The notes below the pieces were generated by a model. It worked only from the letters and a program-made list of their open reading frames with translations. It was not told the DNA's origin and did not search any database. From Thelonectria olida (Eukaryota > Ascomycota > Sordariomycetes > Hypocreales > Nectriaceae), in contig JAGPYM010000005.1 in NCBI GenBank assembly GCA_020736575.1, positions 868,001 through 932,000 of the forward strand: DNA of 64,000 nt, written 5' to 3'. The position numbers and the translations under genes are program-made. Position 1 is the stretch's first letter; each line of letters starts with the position of its first letter. This document shows positions 33,101 to 44,421 of the stretch, one piece after another.

Positions 33101-36100
33101 TCATCGGAATCGTCCTCGTCATCAAGGCCGTAGGTGGTGAAGTGCTCGACGGAGAAAACCCAGACGCCCGTGTCCTTGTCATAACTCTCGAAGGTCGTAT
33201 TTTCGATCTTCTTCAGACGCTCAACATGCTTGTTAAACCGTTTGGGGTCGGTAGCGATTCTCTTGTCACGACCACCACGAGGCCACGATTGCTCCAGGGA
33301 GATTCGAGCAGGGACATTCAAGCCTTTGCCGACGGGGGGCTTCTTGGCTGAGACGGGGTAAACGGTGGCAGAACGGGGCTCCAGGACAATCAAAGTACCA
33401 CAAATTTCCGAGAGGTCAATGTTGCTGATATCAACAGGAACCTTGAAGGAAACATAACCGACATTATCGCGTCCTACAGTAAAGTTGTCAACCTTCTGGC
33501 GCTGCATACGGTTCAAGTTCTCGAGATCGGCGAAGGGAGGCTGCATCCAATATTGGCCGGGAGCGTTGTCAAGACCGACAACGGATCCCGGGGTAGAAGC
33601 GTTATCCTCCTCACGCACAGCCACGAGCTGCTTGCCTCTGACGTCCTCCATCTCAGGGGTCTTGGAACCATTGCTGCCATTAGTGACACGGGTTTGGCGA
33701 GGAGTGGTGTCCTCGGAGGTAGGAGTAGCAACATCTTCAGGGGCAGGCAGAGTCTTTCGAACGGGGGTTCCTTCCTCAGATTCGACATTGCTAGTATCAA
33801 AACTGACTCGCTTCAACAGTTTTCGGGCGCTTCCGTTGACGTCCGCAGACTGCTTGTCTTTCTGTGGGGTCGAGAAGAGATCACTCCTAATATCTCGGTT
33901 GATCACGAGTTTCTTGGAGCCTGTGCTACCGTACCACCGGGTCTGGGCGCTGCTGGAGAAGGCGCCGGGGGCAAGGATGCTGTCTTCGGTGTTGAAGCTT
34001 CGACGAAGATTGTTAGCCGACACGCTCTTACTAAGGTTACCGCCAGTGGTGCCCAGGAGGCTGCGGCCCATGTTGCTCGGAGTACTGCTAATACTAGCAG
34101 GGCTACCGTTGGGAGTACCGTAAGTGCTGTACGAAAATCCAAATCCTCGCTTCTGGGGAGTGGCAAATCGAGATGCGGAGGCAGGTGCCAACTTATACAT
34201 TGGCAAAATCGAGGATCTCCTTGGTTTCGAGCTGCCATTGACAGGAGTTGCCAGTGGTCCGGGGTTGGGGGCCTCGTTTCCGTTCAGGTTAACAAATAGA
34301 GACGGGGTGCCGTAAGCGGAAACGTCATTAAGGTTCGCTGTGAGTCCCTGAGGAGCGTTGCTGGCCTGGCTGTTGCCCAGGAGCGAGTTGCCCATTTGCG
34401 GTTGCTGATTGGTGCTGCCTCCAAAGAGCGATCCTTGGTTCTGGGTGTTCGTGCTGTTGAACATGCTACCTCCAGTGTTCGAATTGGTACTGGCAAACAA
34501 GCTTGGCTTCTGTTGCTGGTTGTTTCCGGAGAAAAGGCTGGATCCAGCTTGCTGCTGGTTCTGGTTGGAGCCGAGTCCTCCTCCAAAGATGCTAGTGCCA
34601 CCTGCGGCGTTCTGCTGGTTGGGTGTGCTGAAGAGACTTGAACCACCAGCAGGCTTATTGAAAATGCTTCCAGTGTTGGCGGTGTTGGTGGCACCAAAGC
34701 CAGTGGTGTTCTGCTGCTGTTGGTTGCCAAACATCCCTCCGGTCGTGTTCGTAGCAGCAGGAGTGCTGAAAAGGCTGGTTCCTGCTGGCTTTTGCTGGCT
34801 GAACAAGCCTCCAGCTTGCTGGTTGTTGTTACCGCCGAAGAGGCCACCAGTGTTCGTGTTGTTGGTGTTGGCGTTATTGTTGAAGAGACTGCCTCCAGCA
34901 TTAGCAGTAGCGTTGTTGTTGCCGCCAAAAAGGCCACCAGTAGTGCCAGTATTGGTAGCGCCAAAGCCAGTCGTGTTTGCAGTGTTTCCAAAACCCGTCG
35001 TCGTGGTGTTGGTATTGTTACCACCCCCAAAGCTAAAGCCAGTTCCAGTCTTGTTCTGGTTGTTGTTGGCACCGAACAGGCCTCCAGTAGTATTGTTGGT
35101 GGTGGCTCCGAAGCCAGTTCCAGTGTTTCCAAAGCCAGTAGTGGTGGCGGTGTTGGTGTTGTTACCGCCGCCGAAGAGACCCCCAGTTGTGTTGGTGGTG
35201 GTGTTTCCAAACATTCCACCAGCAGGCTTATTCGCAGTGTTTCCGAACAAACCACCGCCAGCATTGTTGTTAGTGGCGCCGAAGCCGGTTCCGGTGTTGC
35301 CAAAACCAGTAGTGGTGGTATTGTTGTTGCCGCCGCCGAAGAGACCACCGGTTGTGTTGGTGTTTGTGGCACCGAAACCAGTGGTCGTGTTGGTAGTGGT
35401 CGCAGTGTTGTTATTGCCGAAGCCTCCAAAGCCCGAGCTCACACCAAAAGCGCCACCACCCGTCGCGTTGCCATGTCGTCGACCCTGAACGTAATCCGCC
35501 AGTCTCAATTCTTCAGAGGACCACTTCTTGTAAGGGTCCTGGAAGAGGACGTTCTGGAACGAGTTGGTCGCGGTGCTGTTTGGCTCCTTCTCTTGGTGAG
35601 CCTGGAAGGGAGTACCGCCAGTACCGGGAGGATCACCGCTGGCACCTCCCAAGGTGTTGTTGGCGGTACCGAATCCACCAAAGCCGCCGGTAGTGGCGTT
35701 GGTGTTGGTATTGCTGGTCCCTCCGAAGAGGCCACCAGTAGTGTTGGTGGTGGTGCCAAAACCAGTCTTATTCGCGGTGCCGCCAAACATACCACCTCCA
35801 GTATTGGCGCCGAAGCCGGACGTGGTGTTGTTATTGTTTGCTCCAAAACCACCTCCGAAACTCGACGTTGTGTTGTTGTTCGTGGAGGCGCCAAAGAGGC
35901 CGCCTCCCGTGTTGGTCGTGGCCGTGGTGGAGCCAAACGCGGGTTTGGCACCGAAGCCGCCCGCGTTGTTAGTCGATCCGAAGCCTATGTGAAGAGTTAG
36001 CATATGCGTGCTGCCGTGTCGTCCGTGCAGTCAGGTCGTCCGATGAATGATGACAGCCGCGCCCGAGGTAATCAAATTGGCGTACCGGATGAACCAAAGC

Positions 36101-36384
36101 CGCCCGTGCTGGTATTGGTAGCGTTGCTGCCGCCGCCGAAGAGAGAGCCAGAGGTGTTCGTCGCGCCAAAGGTTCCCGAGGTATTATTAGATCCAAAGGC
36201 TTTTGGGGCGTTCCAGTCAGCACCGCAGCTGTCATCGTCGTCGATCAAAAACCGACCAAGGGAGCTTACCTGAGGTTGTGGATGTGTTGTTGTTGTTGTT
36301 GGCACCAAAGCCTCCAAATCCGGAGGTATTGGTGTTGTTGTTATTATTTTGGCCAAAGCCGCCGAAGCCGCCGCCGAAAGACAT
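30155..36384 (-). CDS. nup145: Nup98-Nup96 precursor (NUP145 homologue)
   Basis: Predicted 1967-residue precursor of two nuclear pore proteins. Exons on the minus strand: 36384-36270, 36199-36086, 35984-32314, 32209-31979, 31927-30155. The N-terminal third is FG/GLFG repeat with Asn/Thr-rich spacers (FGxxNTTGGLFG), the barrier that binds transport receptors. Inside it, near residues 234-246, EELRLADYVQGRR matches the GLEBS motif that binds Gle2/Rae1. The autoproteolytic domain ends WVFSVEHFTTYGL, with predicted cleavage after Phe1025, releasing a Nup98-like N part and a Nup96-like C part of about 942 residues. The C part starts acidic and continues as the alpha-solenoid of the Y complex (TLVLTRRLPLEHMRRS, WTDLVDQASS, DRLLAYSVDLGMDRYREV). 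The intron 36200-36269 uses an AAAG acceptor. Identity is firm from the combined architecture. Confidence 0.95.
34380..36384 (-). repeat. FG/GLFG repeat-coding region of NUP145
   Basis: Low-complexity coding DNA with dozens of degenerate GLFG, GFG and FGxTNT units. Both strands are open for long stretches because of codon bias, so antisense frames here are artefacts. Confidence 0.9.
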
Positions 36385-37513
36385 GATGGCGTCAAGGAGC
36401 TGTGACTTGGACTGGGGAACAAAAGGTGTTGCCTCCTAGTCGATGTCTCGCAGACGCCGTCGCGATATTATCTCGATTCAGGCCAGTCGAGAAGAGCTTC
36501 GCCGTCGAATTGATCGATATTGGCAGATCGGGTGAAAGCGCGATCGCTCGCTGATGGACTTCGTCGAAGATGAATCCGCGAAGTTATCGGTGGCGAGAGG
36601 TGGTCGCGCAGGAGACCCTATTGTAATGGAAAAGGCAGTGCACGAGGGTTTGCACTACTGCCAGCAAACAAGACAATGGCGCGAAAGGCCGAAAGGGTGG
36701 TAGAACCGTCTGCTGTGCTCAAGGGTTGCAAGAGCCCCAAGGGAAGGAGAAAACGTGACGAAAACAAAGAGAAGAAAATGGAAAGAATGGCCGTCAGGAA
36801 GGAGTGCGCCGGGTGTGGGGAGGAGGAGCCCTTTTTACACCTCGAGCTGGTGACGATGATGAGAGAGCATAAGAGTCGAGGGACAGCAACTCGAGAGCAG
36901 TTCGGCCCGCAGCTTTTTTTCGGGGCGGATTCTGCCCAGCACTCTCTCAGGAGACCAGAGCTGCATTGCTGCCTCAGACCAAAACTTGCAATTGATTGGT
37001 AGTGAGAGGTCTGCTGACTAAGGTGCAGCCAATCAGAGAGCACGGCGTCGATACACGCTGGCTGTGTACTGTTGCCTGCGGGAGCCTAGTGAAGGTACAT
37101 TTGTCATCGGTATCAAGGCAGATTTTGGCAGTATTTGGCAGCTCGCTGGCGATTGGCGCGAACAAGCTTTGGTCCTCTTGGCCTGGCTCAAGCTTCGGCG
37201 CGCGTTCTTGTTTGGTCGCGTCGCAAGTCTCCATTGATTTTCCTGCTATTGAACCGTTTTGAGTACAATATTGGTCATTTCTTCATTGTCGCAATCCTTT
37301 GTAAACAACCTCCTCTTTTCTTTTTGGGCGCCGCACTTGTCCATCGGCGTTTACATTTCTTGCATCTCACGAGTAGCTCCTCTCACCTCTCGTTCTCCCA
37401 GGTTTCCCTCTTCGGACCTGCTTCCATCCATCTCAATTGCTACGCGCCACAACACCAACCAACCGCCTGCATCGTCTCATACACGCATAGCAAACAACAC
37501 ACACGCACACAGC
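36385..37513. promoter_or_regulatory. Divergent intergenic region, NUP145 / centrin-like gene
   Basis: About 1.1 kb upstream of both divergent genes. The part near 37300-37510 is pyrimidine-rich and likely a leader. Open frames look like chance. No clear regulatory motif. Confidence 0.4.
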
Positions 37514-38189
37514 ATGAATTCACAAACCACGCCACGCCCTGCCTTTCCGATGCGCTCTCTAGCTGGCGGCTCCGGCCATCCCCCTCAGTCGCGACAACCT
37601 GTGGCACCGCTGGTTTCATCCAACGAGGAATACAGCACCATTCCCGAGGAGGACCGAGAACACATTGATGAAGTGGTATGTCAAAGACACCAGTTGCCGT
37701 CTCCAAGCCAAAACTGCCCTTGCTCACATTCGTCGTCCGCCTCAGTTTGATCTCATGGACATGAAGAAGAAGGGATGGCTGAACAGCTACGAATTCAAAC
37801 ACTCGCTAGCCGCTCTCGGTTTCGACATGTCCAAGCCCGAATATTTCAGAGAGCTCGAGGCATACGGCACCCCGCCTCCGGAGTGGCTGGACCATAACTG
37901 CCCCGTAAACCGCTTCTATGTCTATCTCGACCAGTTCAGATTATGCGCCGCCAAGTTGCTCGCCAATCGAGATCCCAGACAAGAAGCGGCCAAGGTTTTC
38001 AACATGTTCGACTACGACGGGGACGGCATCATCTCCTTTGACGACATGCGACGACTCGCTCAAGATATTAAGGAAGAGAGGACCATGACCGACGAGGAGA
38101 TCAAGAGCATGATTGAGCATCTTGATCATGACGGCAAGAATGGCGTGAACCTGGAGGAATTCATTCAGATGATGGAGGAGGCTGGTTAA
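37514..38189 (+). CDS. cdc31: Centrin/Cdc31-like EF-hand protein
   Basis: Predicted 201 residues; exons 37514-37675 and 37746-38189. Centrins are EF-hand proteins of the spindle pole body and of the TREX-2 mRNA export complex. After a disordered 50-residue start, the order is a degenerate EF-hand (FDLMDMKKKGWLNSYEFKHS), the centrin phrase LAALGFDMSK, a second half-hand with a divergent insertion, a good EF-hand (FNMFDYDGDGIISFDDMRRL) and a fourth (IEHLDHDGKNGVNLEEFIQM). Only the third loop has a full set of Ca ligands. The LAALGFDM phrase, the RDPRQEAAKVFNMFD linker and the EEF end favour centrin over calmodulin. The middle (about residues 85-125) differs from the yeast proteins as I remember them. 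Confidence 0.82.
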
Positions 38190-38978
38190 ACAAAGGGCGG
38201 TGTCATCCGACCACAACAGGGCACGGACAAAACAAAGACCCAGCAGCTCGCCCATGACCGAGCCGCGCCCCATTCATTCCTCCGCCGGTCGATTTGAGCG
38301 ATCAATATTCAACTCACAGCCAGGGCAAAAGTTGCAAACAGCCAGATGAGCTTGGTTTCTGGAATACGGAGAGGTTTCTTCGACTTGCTGCGCTAGGCCA
38401 TTGGTCGCGATGAATACATGGCCAGCTTGAAAATCATCTCAACCTCCAGACGAAGGAACATGAACAAAATCAGACCGGCCATGTCGAGCCGAGCTCATTG
38501 AAGAATGATTTGAGGCACAACCGGAGGTTTCCAGGCGTTCGGTGCAACGGTGTGTCGCCGAAAAGGATACGACATTGCAGCATTTAGTTTCAACAGAATA
38601 CATGTAGATGTGAATCATATCTAATTTTTTGGAATGTGGAAGACGCGCTGTCTAAATTTCCCCCTCAAACCATCACACGAGCTTCCAAAATCCCCCAACA
38701 ACTAAACCTCCCAAAAATTCAACATGGGATCGAAAGCCATAAATGTACTGTGAACAGGGGAATACCATTCTTCGCCTGTGCAAAAACCTGGAGTCGGTGT
38801 CGAGAGATGGAAAGAAATAGAAAAACGAAATAGGTGGTGAAGAGATGAGGGAAAGGGTGTAGATGGGCGTTGGTTGTGTGTTTGTAGAAGTGTGTCATCG
38901 AATTTGATATTGGCGTGAGAAATCTTGAGCGTCACCCGCATGCCTCATGTTTCCAACGCAAGTTGCAGCCAAGATGAA
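38190..38978. other. Convergent intergenic region, centrin-like gene / epsin
   Basis: Both 3' ends point here. No gene seen; probably two 3' UTRs. Confidence 0.4.
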
Positions 38979-40906
38979 TTAAAACTGGATCAGATCTTGA
39001 TTTTGCTGCTGTGGATGCGCTTGCTGTTGAAGAGCAAAAGGATTGTTGGTGCCTTGGCCGTTCATGCCCGCAGGCCCAGTGGCTGCAGGAACCTGAGTAC
39101 CGTAGCCAACGGTGGGCATACCTGTGAACTGTTGTCGCATAAAAGGGTTGTTACCAGTCGCCTCGGGGTTGATACGGTTGATGCCAGCACCTGCACTGTT
39201 TACGAAGGTTCCCGGGGCTGTGTGCTGAGCAGGAATACGCAGATTTCCTGTGTTGCCGAAAGTATCCATGCCGTCACCTGAAGCCAAAAGGTTGTTGAGA
39301 CGAGCCTCATGCTCGTTCAGCTCCTTCTGTGGGCCGAGAGCTGGTTGCGATTGGGCAAAGGCAGGCTGCTGCTGCGGTTGTTGCTGGGGCAAGTTGCTGA
39401 AGGTAGACAGTGTCTTCTGTTCGGGGAGCGGGCTCAAAGATGCAATGGGATTCGGCTTCGTTGAGGCAGGACGGTTGAACTGGGCAAATGGGTTGTTGGA
39501 GCCAGTTGGCGTGGGTTGGATGGCCCCTGCTGGAGATTGGTTGTTGTGGCCGGTTGCCCAAGGATTGTTGCTTCCAGCCTTGAGACCTGCATCGGGCGAA
39601 GGAGATGAGGGAGAAGAAAGCTGCTGCTGCGGCTGCTGCTGCTGCATGTATGGGTTGAAGCCAGTGGGCTGGGTCTGGAATGCCTGGAGGTTCTGCACTT
39701 GTTGCTGCTGTTGCTGCTGTTGCTGCTGTTGCTGCTGTTGCTGCTGGCCATAGGGGTCAAGTCCCATGCCCGTTTGCTGTACCCCAAAACCAGACGTGTA
39801 GTTTGGTTGGAACCCGGCAGGCTGTTGATAGCCGGTGTATGCATTGGCCATGTAGCCAGTGGGCTGGGCCTGTTGTTGATTTTGATCAATGGGGTTAGCA
39901 AAGAAGTCGACGGGGTTTCCTTGCTGATATCCTTGGTTGAATCCGGTGTTCTGCGGTTGGGATGTCTGAACAAAGTCGTCGTCAAATAGAGCTGAGGCGT
40001 TGGTCTCCTCGAGCTCCTTGCGCCTCCTTTCCTCCTCTTCCTGGCTAAGCTTGATGGCCTTTTGGAGATCGTCATCGTCCTCAAAACCGCCATGCTGTCG
40101 ACCCTCACGCTTTTTTCTATCCTCCTCCTCCTGGTACTTGCTAGCCTCAAGTGCCAGGCGGTATTCGGCATCTTCCTCATCATTCCCGGGCTGCCTCCTT
40201 TCACGGGGTCGACGCGCATGGGAGGGTTCAGCATGCTGGGGAGCAAACTCCTCGAGCCCGGTGACGCGCGACTTCCAAGACTTGCGGTCGCTTCGTTCGG
40301 CTCGCAATCGTTCTTCGTCCGAAATCAAGGTAGTCAGTTCCTTAGCAGCAACTCGGACTAGTTAAACGTCAGCATTGGTCAATTTCGCAATTCCAAAAAA
40401 GAGTTTATATTGGTCATACCATTCTGTCCCACATCTCGGCCTTCCTCGTCGACATACTGGAACTCCCGCAGGGTCTTGATGATGTAGACGCTCTGGCGAG
40501 CCCATGTAACGACGAGCTCCGATCCTTCGTGGAGGCAGTAGTCGAGGACCTTGAGGGCTTTGAGTACGTGTCGCCAATTCTTGCCCTTGTCGTTCAAGCG
40601 CTTGTCGATCATGTCCATAATCTCGTAGAACTCAGTAGAGCTAAATGGGACATTTGGGTCAGCAGCAGCTCAGGATACTTTAGGGGTTCCTAGAAGGTCG
40701 CATACGTATTGTAAGTCATCTGAGCAATTTCGCTCATCTGGGTGCCAGTTGGGCCCCACGGATCATTGCTGGTGGCTGTTGAGGCGGAGTCAGTTGAGGT
40801 GATTCGAATCATGGCCATATCTGGGATTCCGACCTTCTCTGACCTTGACCTGGGCACTGGAGTAACCCTTGGTCACATTTTTGACGCTTCGCATTACCTT
40901 AGACAT
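38979..40906 (-). CDS. ent1: Epsin (ENTH domain endocytic adaptor)
   Basis: Predicted 580 residues. Exons on the minus strand: 40906-40834, 40775-40706, 40640-40420, 40357-38979. Epsins bind PtdIns(4,5)P2 and ubiquitinated cargo and curve membrane at clathrin sites. The ENTH domain fills about residues 1-145 (MSKVMRSVKNVTKGYSSAQV, TSNDPWGPTGTQMSEIAQMT, NWRHVLKALKVLDYCLHEGS, VYIIKTLREFQYVDEEGRDV). Two ubiquitin-interacting motifs follow (DAEYRLALEASKYQEEE and DDLQKAIKLSQEEEERR). The rest is a Gln-rich disordered tail with a 15-residue polyQ and three Asn-Pro-Phe motifs (NNPFAQF, NNPFMRQ, NNPFALQ) for EH-domain partners. All four exons join in frame. No clear clathrin box was checked in detail, but the C-terminal QDLIQF resembles one. 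Confidence 0.95.
39700..39747 (-). repeat. CAG/CAA polyglutamine tract in epsin
   Basis: Repeating 9-nt CAG-CAG-CAA pattern coding about 15 glutamines on the minus strand. The mixed codons limit slippage. Confidence 0.9.
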
Positions 40907-43230
40907 GGCGGGCGATCTATTTGGGTGGCCGTGAAGAGGGTGGTATTGAGGGTGGCCGGAGGGTCGGGATTAGGAGAGGGTGCGTCCTGAGCGCCAACGA
41001 GTCGGTAGCGGCGCGATCAATACGGCGACGATTCGAAGGATTGCAGTAGATGCAGATGGTAATTCCGCGATTCGTGGCGACACAAATGCAGCGACAAATA
41101 TAATGCGCAAGATGTCCCGACCGAGTTGAAGGGATGTGTTGAACGCAGCAGAAGGGGACAGCAAGCTCAGGTCACGAGATGCCCAATCCCTTGATGACGG
41201 GGAATTATGGCGATCGGAAAGGGGGCAGGCAATGAGGCGTGTGGCGACGCTCTGCGGCAATTTCCAGCGAGATGTCGATCCTGTCGAGCTATGGTTTGCG
41301 GGATGTTGAATATTGGAGGTGATGGCGTTCGTGGGGTGACTGAGAGAGAGTTGAGTCCGGTCGGGTGCGTTGGGAGGGAGAGGGTCCGGGCAGTAGCGGC
41401 GCACGGAGTGTGACGCAGTGGAGGGCGAGATGTGAGTAGAAGTACCGTAGAGCACGAGAGGAAAAGAACGCGCGGCGATGGTGGTTGGAGGGAGAGGGGG
41501 AAAAGTCGATGGGGGAGCGGATGAGGCGGAGAGAAAGGCTTTTTCGCTGCCTCTGGTTCCTTTTCTCGCAGGTAACGACGCAAGGTAGCAGCGGAAGTTA
41601 CTCGGTACAGTATTCGGACAAAGTATACCTTCTCGAGAGAAGCGGCGGCGAGAGCGAGTGGCTGCGCCGCCCAGCCTGATTACGTACATGGGGGCGTCCC
41701 TCTCCTTGGCTGCCAGCAGTGACAGTTTCTAATTGCGGGAGTGGGTGAGTAATGGAGACAAATATATCAGGTCATTGGGACTCATGAATCAGTGGAGTTG
41801 TTTTCGTTTATTTATATCACCCTCTCGCCATCTGCTCCCTGCTTCATTAGTACCTGACCTCCTACGTCACGGATGGCCACCCAAGCGACCCAAGCCTAAG
41901 TTACCAAGTAACTTAACCTGTCTCCCTCTATACCCCTGTGCCCGGAAGCTTGCATTTCTGCTGAAGGCAGCGCCAAGAGTAACTTTATGCTTGCTGAGTC
42001 GCTCATTGAGTTAATGTCTGAGCAATGCCGAGAACCTTGAAGTCTATTTGGTAGTGGGATAGGTGGTGGATTCATGGCCGGTCCATTAATTAACTAGTAG
42101 TGGGTTAAATCCTAACGTATTGAATATACGGTGCAAAGTGCAAAGTAATAGGCCTACGGTTGTGGCTAAAAATGGTATTTGTTTTGAGGCGCACATACAA
42201 TTCCGCGATACCAGGCTTTGTCTGTGGAAGAAGAAAATTGAAGCAGCTCGCCCTGACCATAAGGATGGCCTCGTTAATTACTTAACCAACCAAGGTGAAT
42301 ATATAAATGGATTCGATCGGCCTGTAAGAACTTGATGATAATATTAAGTATACGGCCCATCTGTCTCTTCAATGTTTCATCGCTACTTCGTACCTACATG
42401 CCTAGATGTGGGGAGAGACTACCCTGGACTCATTGACAGGAAACTTCCAGACTCGCACCTTTTAGGCCTATCGAGTTGAGGCGTGCGGATTGAGTAGTTA
42501 TTCTACTACTAAACCAATAACAACCCACTGTTCTTATCATTCATTCGGGGCCAATTCCAGGCTCATGCAGCCGAACTCGACCCATTAAAGACGGGCAACA
42601 CTTCGGATTGAGCTGGACTCTATCGACCCTAGGTGTTTACACTTTTGCAATACGACTGGATAACTAGATATACCTAATTATCGTAGCGTACCTACGTCAT
42701 ATACAATAGAGTCACTGTTGCAAGATCACAGTAGCAAAGAAGTCGGTAGTTTACGGAGTCTCACTATGCCAATATGGGTTGTGAAATGAAGGTCCCTTGA
42801 GTATTGGAGGTAAACAACATGCGTGATAAAGAAAGATGTCAAGAAGAGAAAATAGCAGTGTTCGAAGAAAGACAAGGGAAGAAAGAACGAAAATCAAATA
42901 CAGACCGCGGTCTTTGTAAACGCCTGGGTCTCCCCAACCTAGAGCCTAGCGACAAAGGCGGCCGGGTCTCCAATATTCTTCGAGTTTTTGAGAAGCTGAT
43001 CCTGAAACCCGCCTTTGTGTTTTCAGCTTCCCATTTGGCTGCCGTCTACTCACCACCACAAAGACCATCTTACTCTTAGAATATATCCTCATTGATCCTC
43101 ACCATGTCGCTAAGTATTTATATAGAGTAGTTGTTCCGGGGTTTTGCGACTAATATCAAGCAATATCATATCTCATTTCATACAGTAATCTTCACACTTA
43201 CACGATACAACCTGAACGATAACACTCCAA
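40907..43230. other. Long intergenic region without recognisable genes
   Basis: About 2.3 kb. The first 700 bp is the epsin promoter side and pyrimidine-rich on the minus strand. From about 41.7 to 43.1 kb it is AT-richer, with many TTAATTAA/CTAGTAG-like words and only short chance frames, perhaps degenerate old sequence. A TATA-like box at 43117-43124 belongs to the gene at 43231. Confidence 0.45.
43117..43124 (+). promoter_or_regulatory. TATA-like box upstream of the DUF6590-like gene
   Basis: TTTATATA, about 107 bp before ATG 43231. Confidence 0.5.
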
Positions 43231-44421
43231 ATGGCTACCATCATCGCTTCCCGCCCAAGGGCAATACTACGGACTGCGATACACATGAAGTCGAACGACG
43301 CTCACGAATTCTCCGTCACCAGCAAACAAAAATCAGTGGCACCCACTGTGGTATGGGCCAAGCAAGACCTTGACTTTGAAATGGACTTGGAAGAGGGAGA
43401 GATCAGGGAAGATCCCTATGATACTCATTTACCCCGTCCTACTTTTTCTGATATCAAGAATAAGCGACGGAGCTATGCTGACGTGTGTGACTATAGAGTG
43501 ACTCCTAGGTCTGTTCCTTTCGATCCAAGCAACGCTCGTGACATTCCGCAGAACTTGCCATCGCGAAGTGGTAGTGTGGCCAGCGGCGCAAACATTATCC
43601 CCATGAACAGTGAGACAAACAGCCAGAGCTACCCTGACAACTACCGACCCTCCCCGTCTTCTCGAGGAGACTCTTCATACGATGACAGAAGGTCCTTCTG
43701 CGGCTATGGCAACTTTTCCCGAAACTCGCGACGCGAAAGCTGGAGCACTGCGAGCTACTCGGCTTCGGCGCCTGACCGATCTCGAAACCGAATGGGTAGA
43801 CCCAAGCGTAGGGACAGCCGGTTAAGTGAGGCATCCTTCGCCAGGAGTATGCAAGCTTACAGCGACCTTTCCCTAGGAAACCCCGTCCAGACCTGGATGA
43901 GGCACACGGATCGCACCTGGGAATTTGGAGATCTCAAAATGGGTATGATCGTATCCGCACCCTGCCACACGCAAGCACGTTGGGATCTCGTCGATCCCGC
44001 CGACGAGCACATCTCCTTCACCGAGTTCGGCGCCGTGCACTCCAAGTACCGCAAGATGCTCATCGTGGGTGACTGGAACGAGCACTATGACTGTTTACCA
44101 CTATATAGCTACAACGGCCGCGGCCTACAGGACCGCGAGGACTACGCGGACGAGTACATGCACATTCGAGCTGTCGAAAGGGACCACGGAGGGTTTGAGG
44201 AGAACCACGAGCCGCTGAAAGCGACACGAGACATTCATTGGCCATTCACCTCGGGATTCATCAATAACTGCACCGTCTTGAAGCTGACGGAAAGGATTTC
44301 CCTGCAGAGAACGGATAAGTGTTCGCTTGAGGGGCATCTTACGGAAGCGAGTCTTGCAAGGGTGAAGAATGCATTAGTGATGCAAGAGCACACGAAGGTT
44401 TTCGGGCGAGTGCGCCTCTAG
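43231..44421 (+). CDS. Fungal DUF6590-like protein of unknown function
   Basis: Intronless, 396 residues. The first 190 are polar and disordered, with an acidic patch (DLDFEMDLEEGEIRED) and Ser/Arg-rich text. The C-terminal 180 hold a domain that resembles fungal DUF6590: WEFGDLKMGMIVSAPCHT, SFTEFGAVHSKYRKMLIVGD, DCLPLYSYNGRGLQDREDYA, then a hydrophobic patch near SGFINNCTVLKLTERISLQ. The recurring features are an entry strand, a Lys/Arg-Lys-hydrophobic strand, a YxGRG turn and a DYADEYMHI-type motif. DUF6590 has no assigned function that I know. The name is from memory of the family pattern, not a search. The gene sits alone between a long gene-poor spacer and the carrier gene and has a TATA-like box. 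Confidence 0.75.
   Translation: MATIIASRPRAILRTAIHMKSNDAHEFSVTSKQKSVAPTVVWAKQDLDFEMDLEEGEIREDPYDTHLPRPTFSDIKNKRRSYADVCDYRVTPRSVPFDPSNARDIPQNLPSRSGSVASGANIIPMNSETNSQSYPDNYRPSPSSRGDSSYDDRRSFCGYGNFSRNSRRESWSTASYSASAPDRSRNRMGRPKRRDSRLSEASFARSMQAYSDLSLGNPVQTWMRHTDRTWEFGDLKMGMIVSAPCHTQARWDLVDPADEHISFTEFGAVHSKYRKMLIVGDWNEHYDCLPLYSYNGRGLQDREDYADEYMHIRAVERDHGGFEENHEPLKATRDIHWPFTSGFINNCTVLKLTERISLQRTDKCSLEGHLTEASLARVKNALVMQEHTKVFGRVRL

Noticed and set aside
34409..35488. 359-codon plus-strand open frame, Pro/Val-rich, opposite NUP145
   Set aside because: It is the mirror of GLFG repeat codons. Low complexity keeps several frames open, and it has no start context or splice logic.
34720..36000. 426-codon plus-strand Ser/Ala-rich frame opposite NUP145
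   Set aside because: Same cause as above: antisense of the FG repeat.
42120..42335. 71-codon plus-strand frame in the AT-rich spacer
   Set aside because: Short, no recognisable family, no neighbouring exons.
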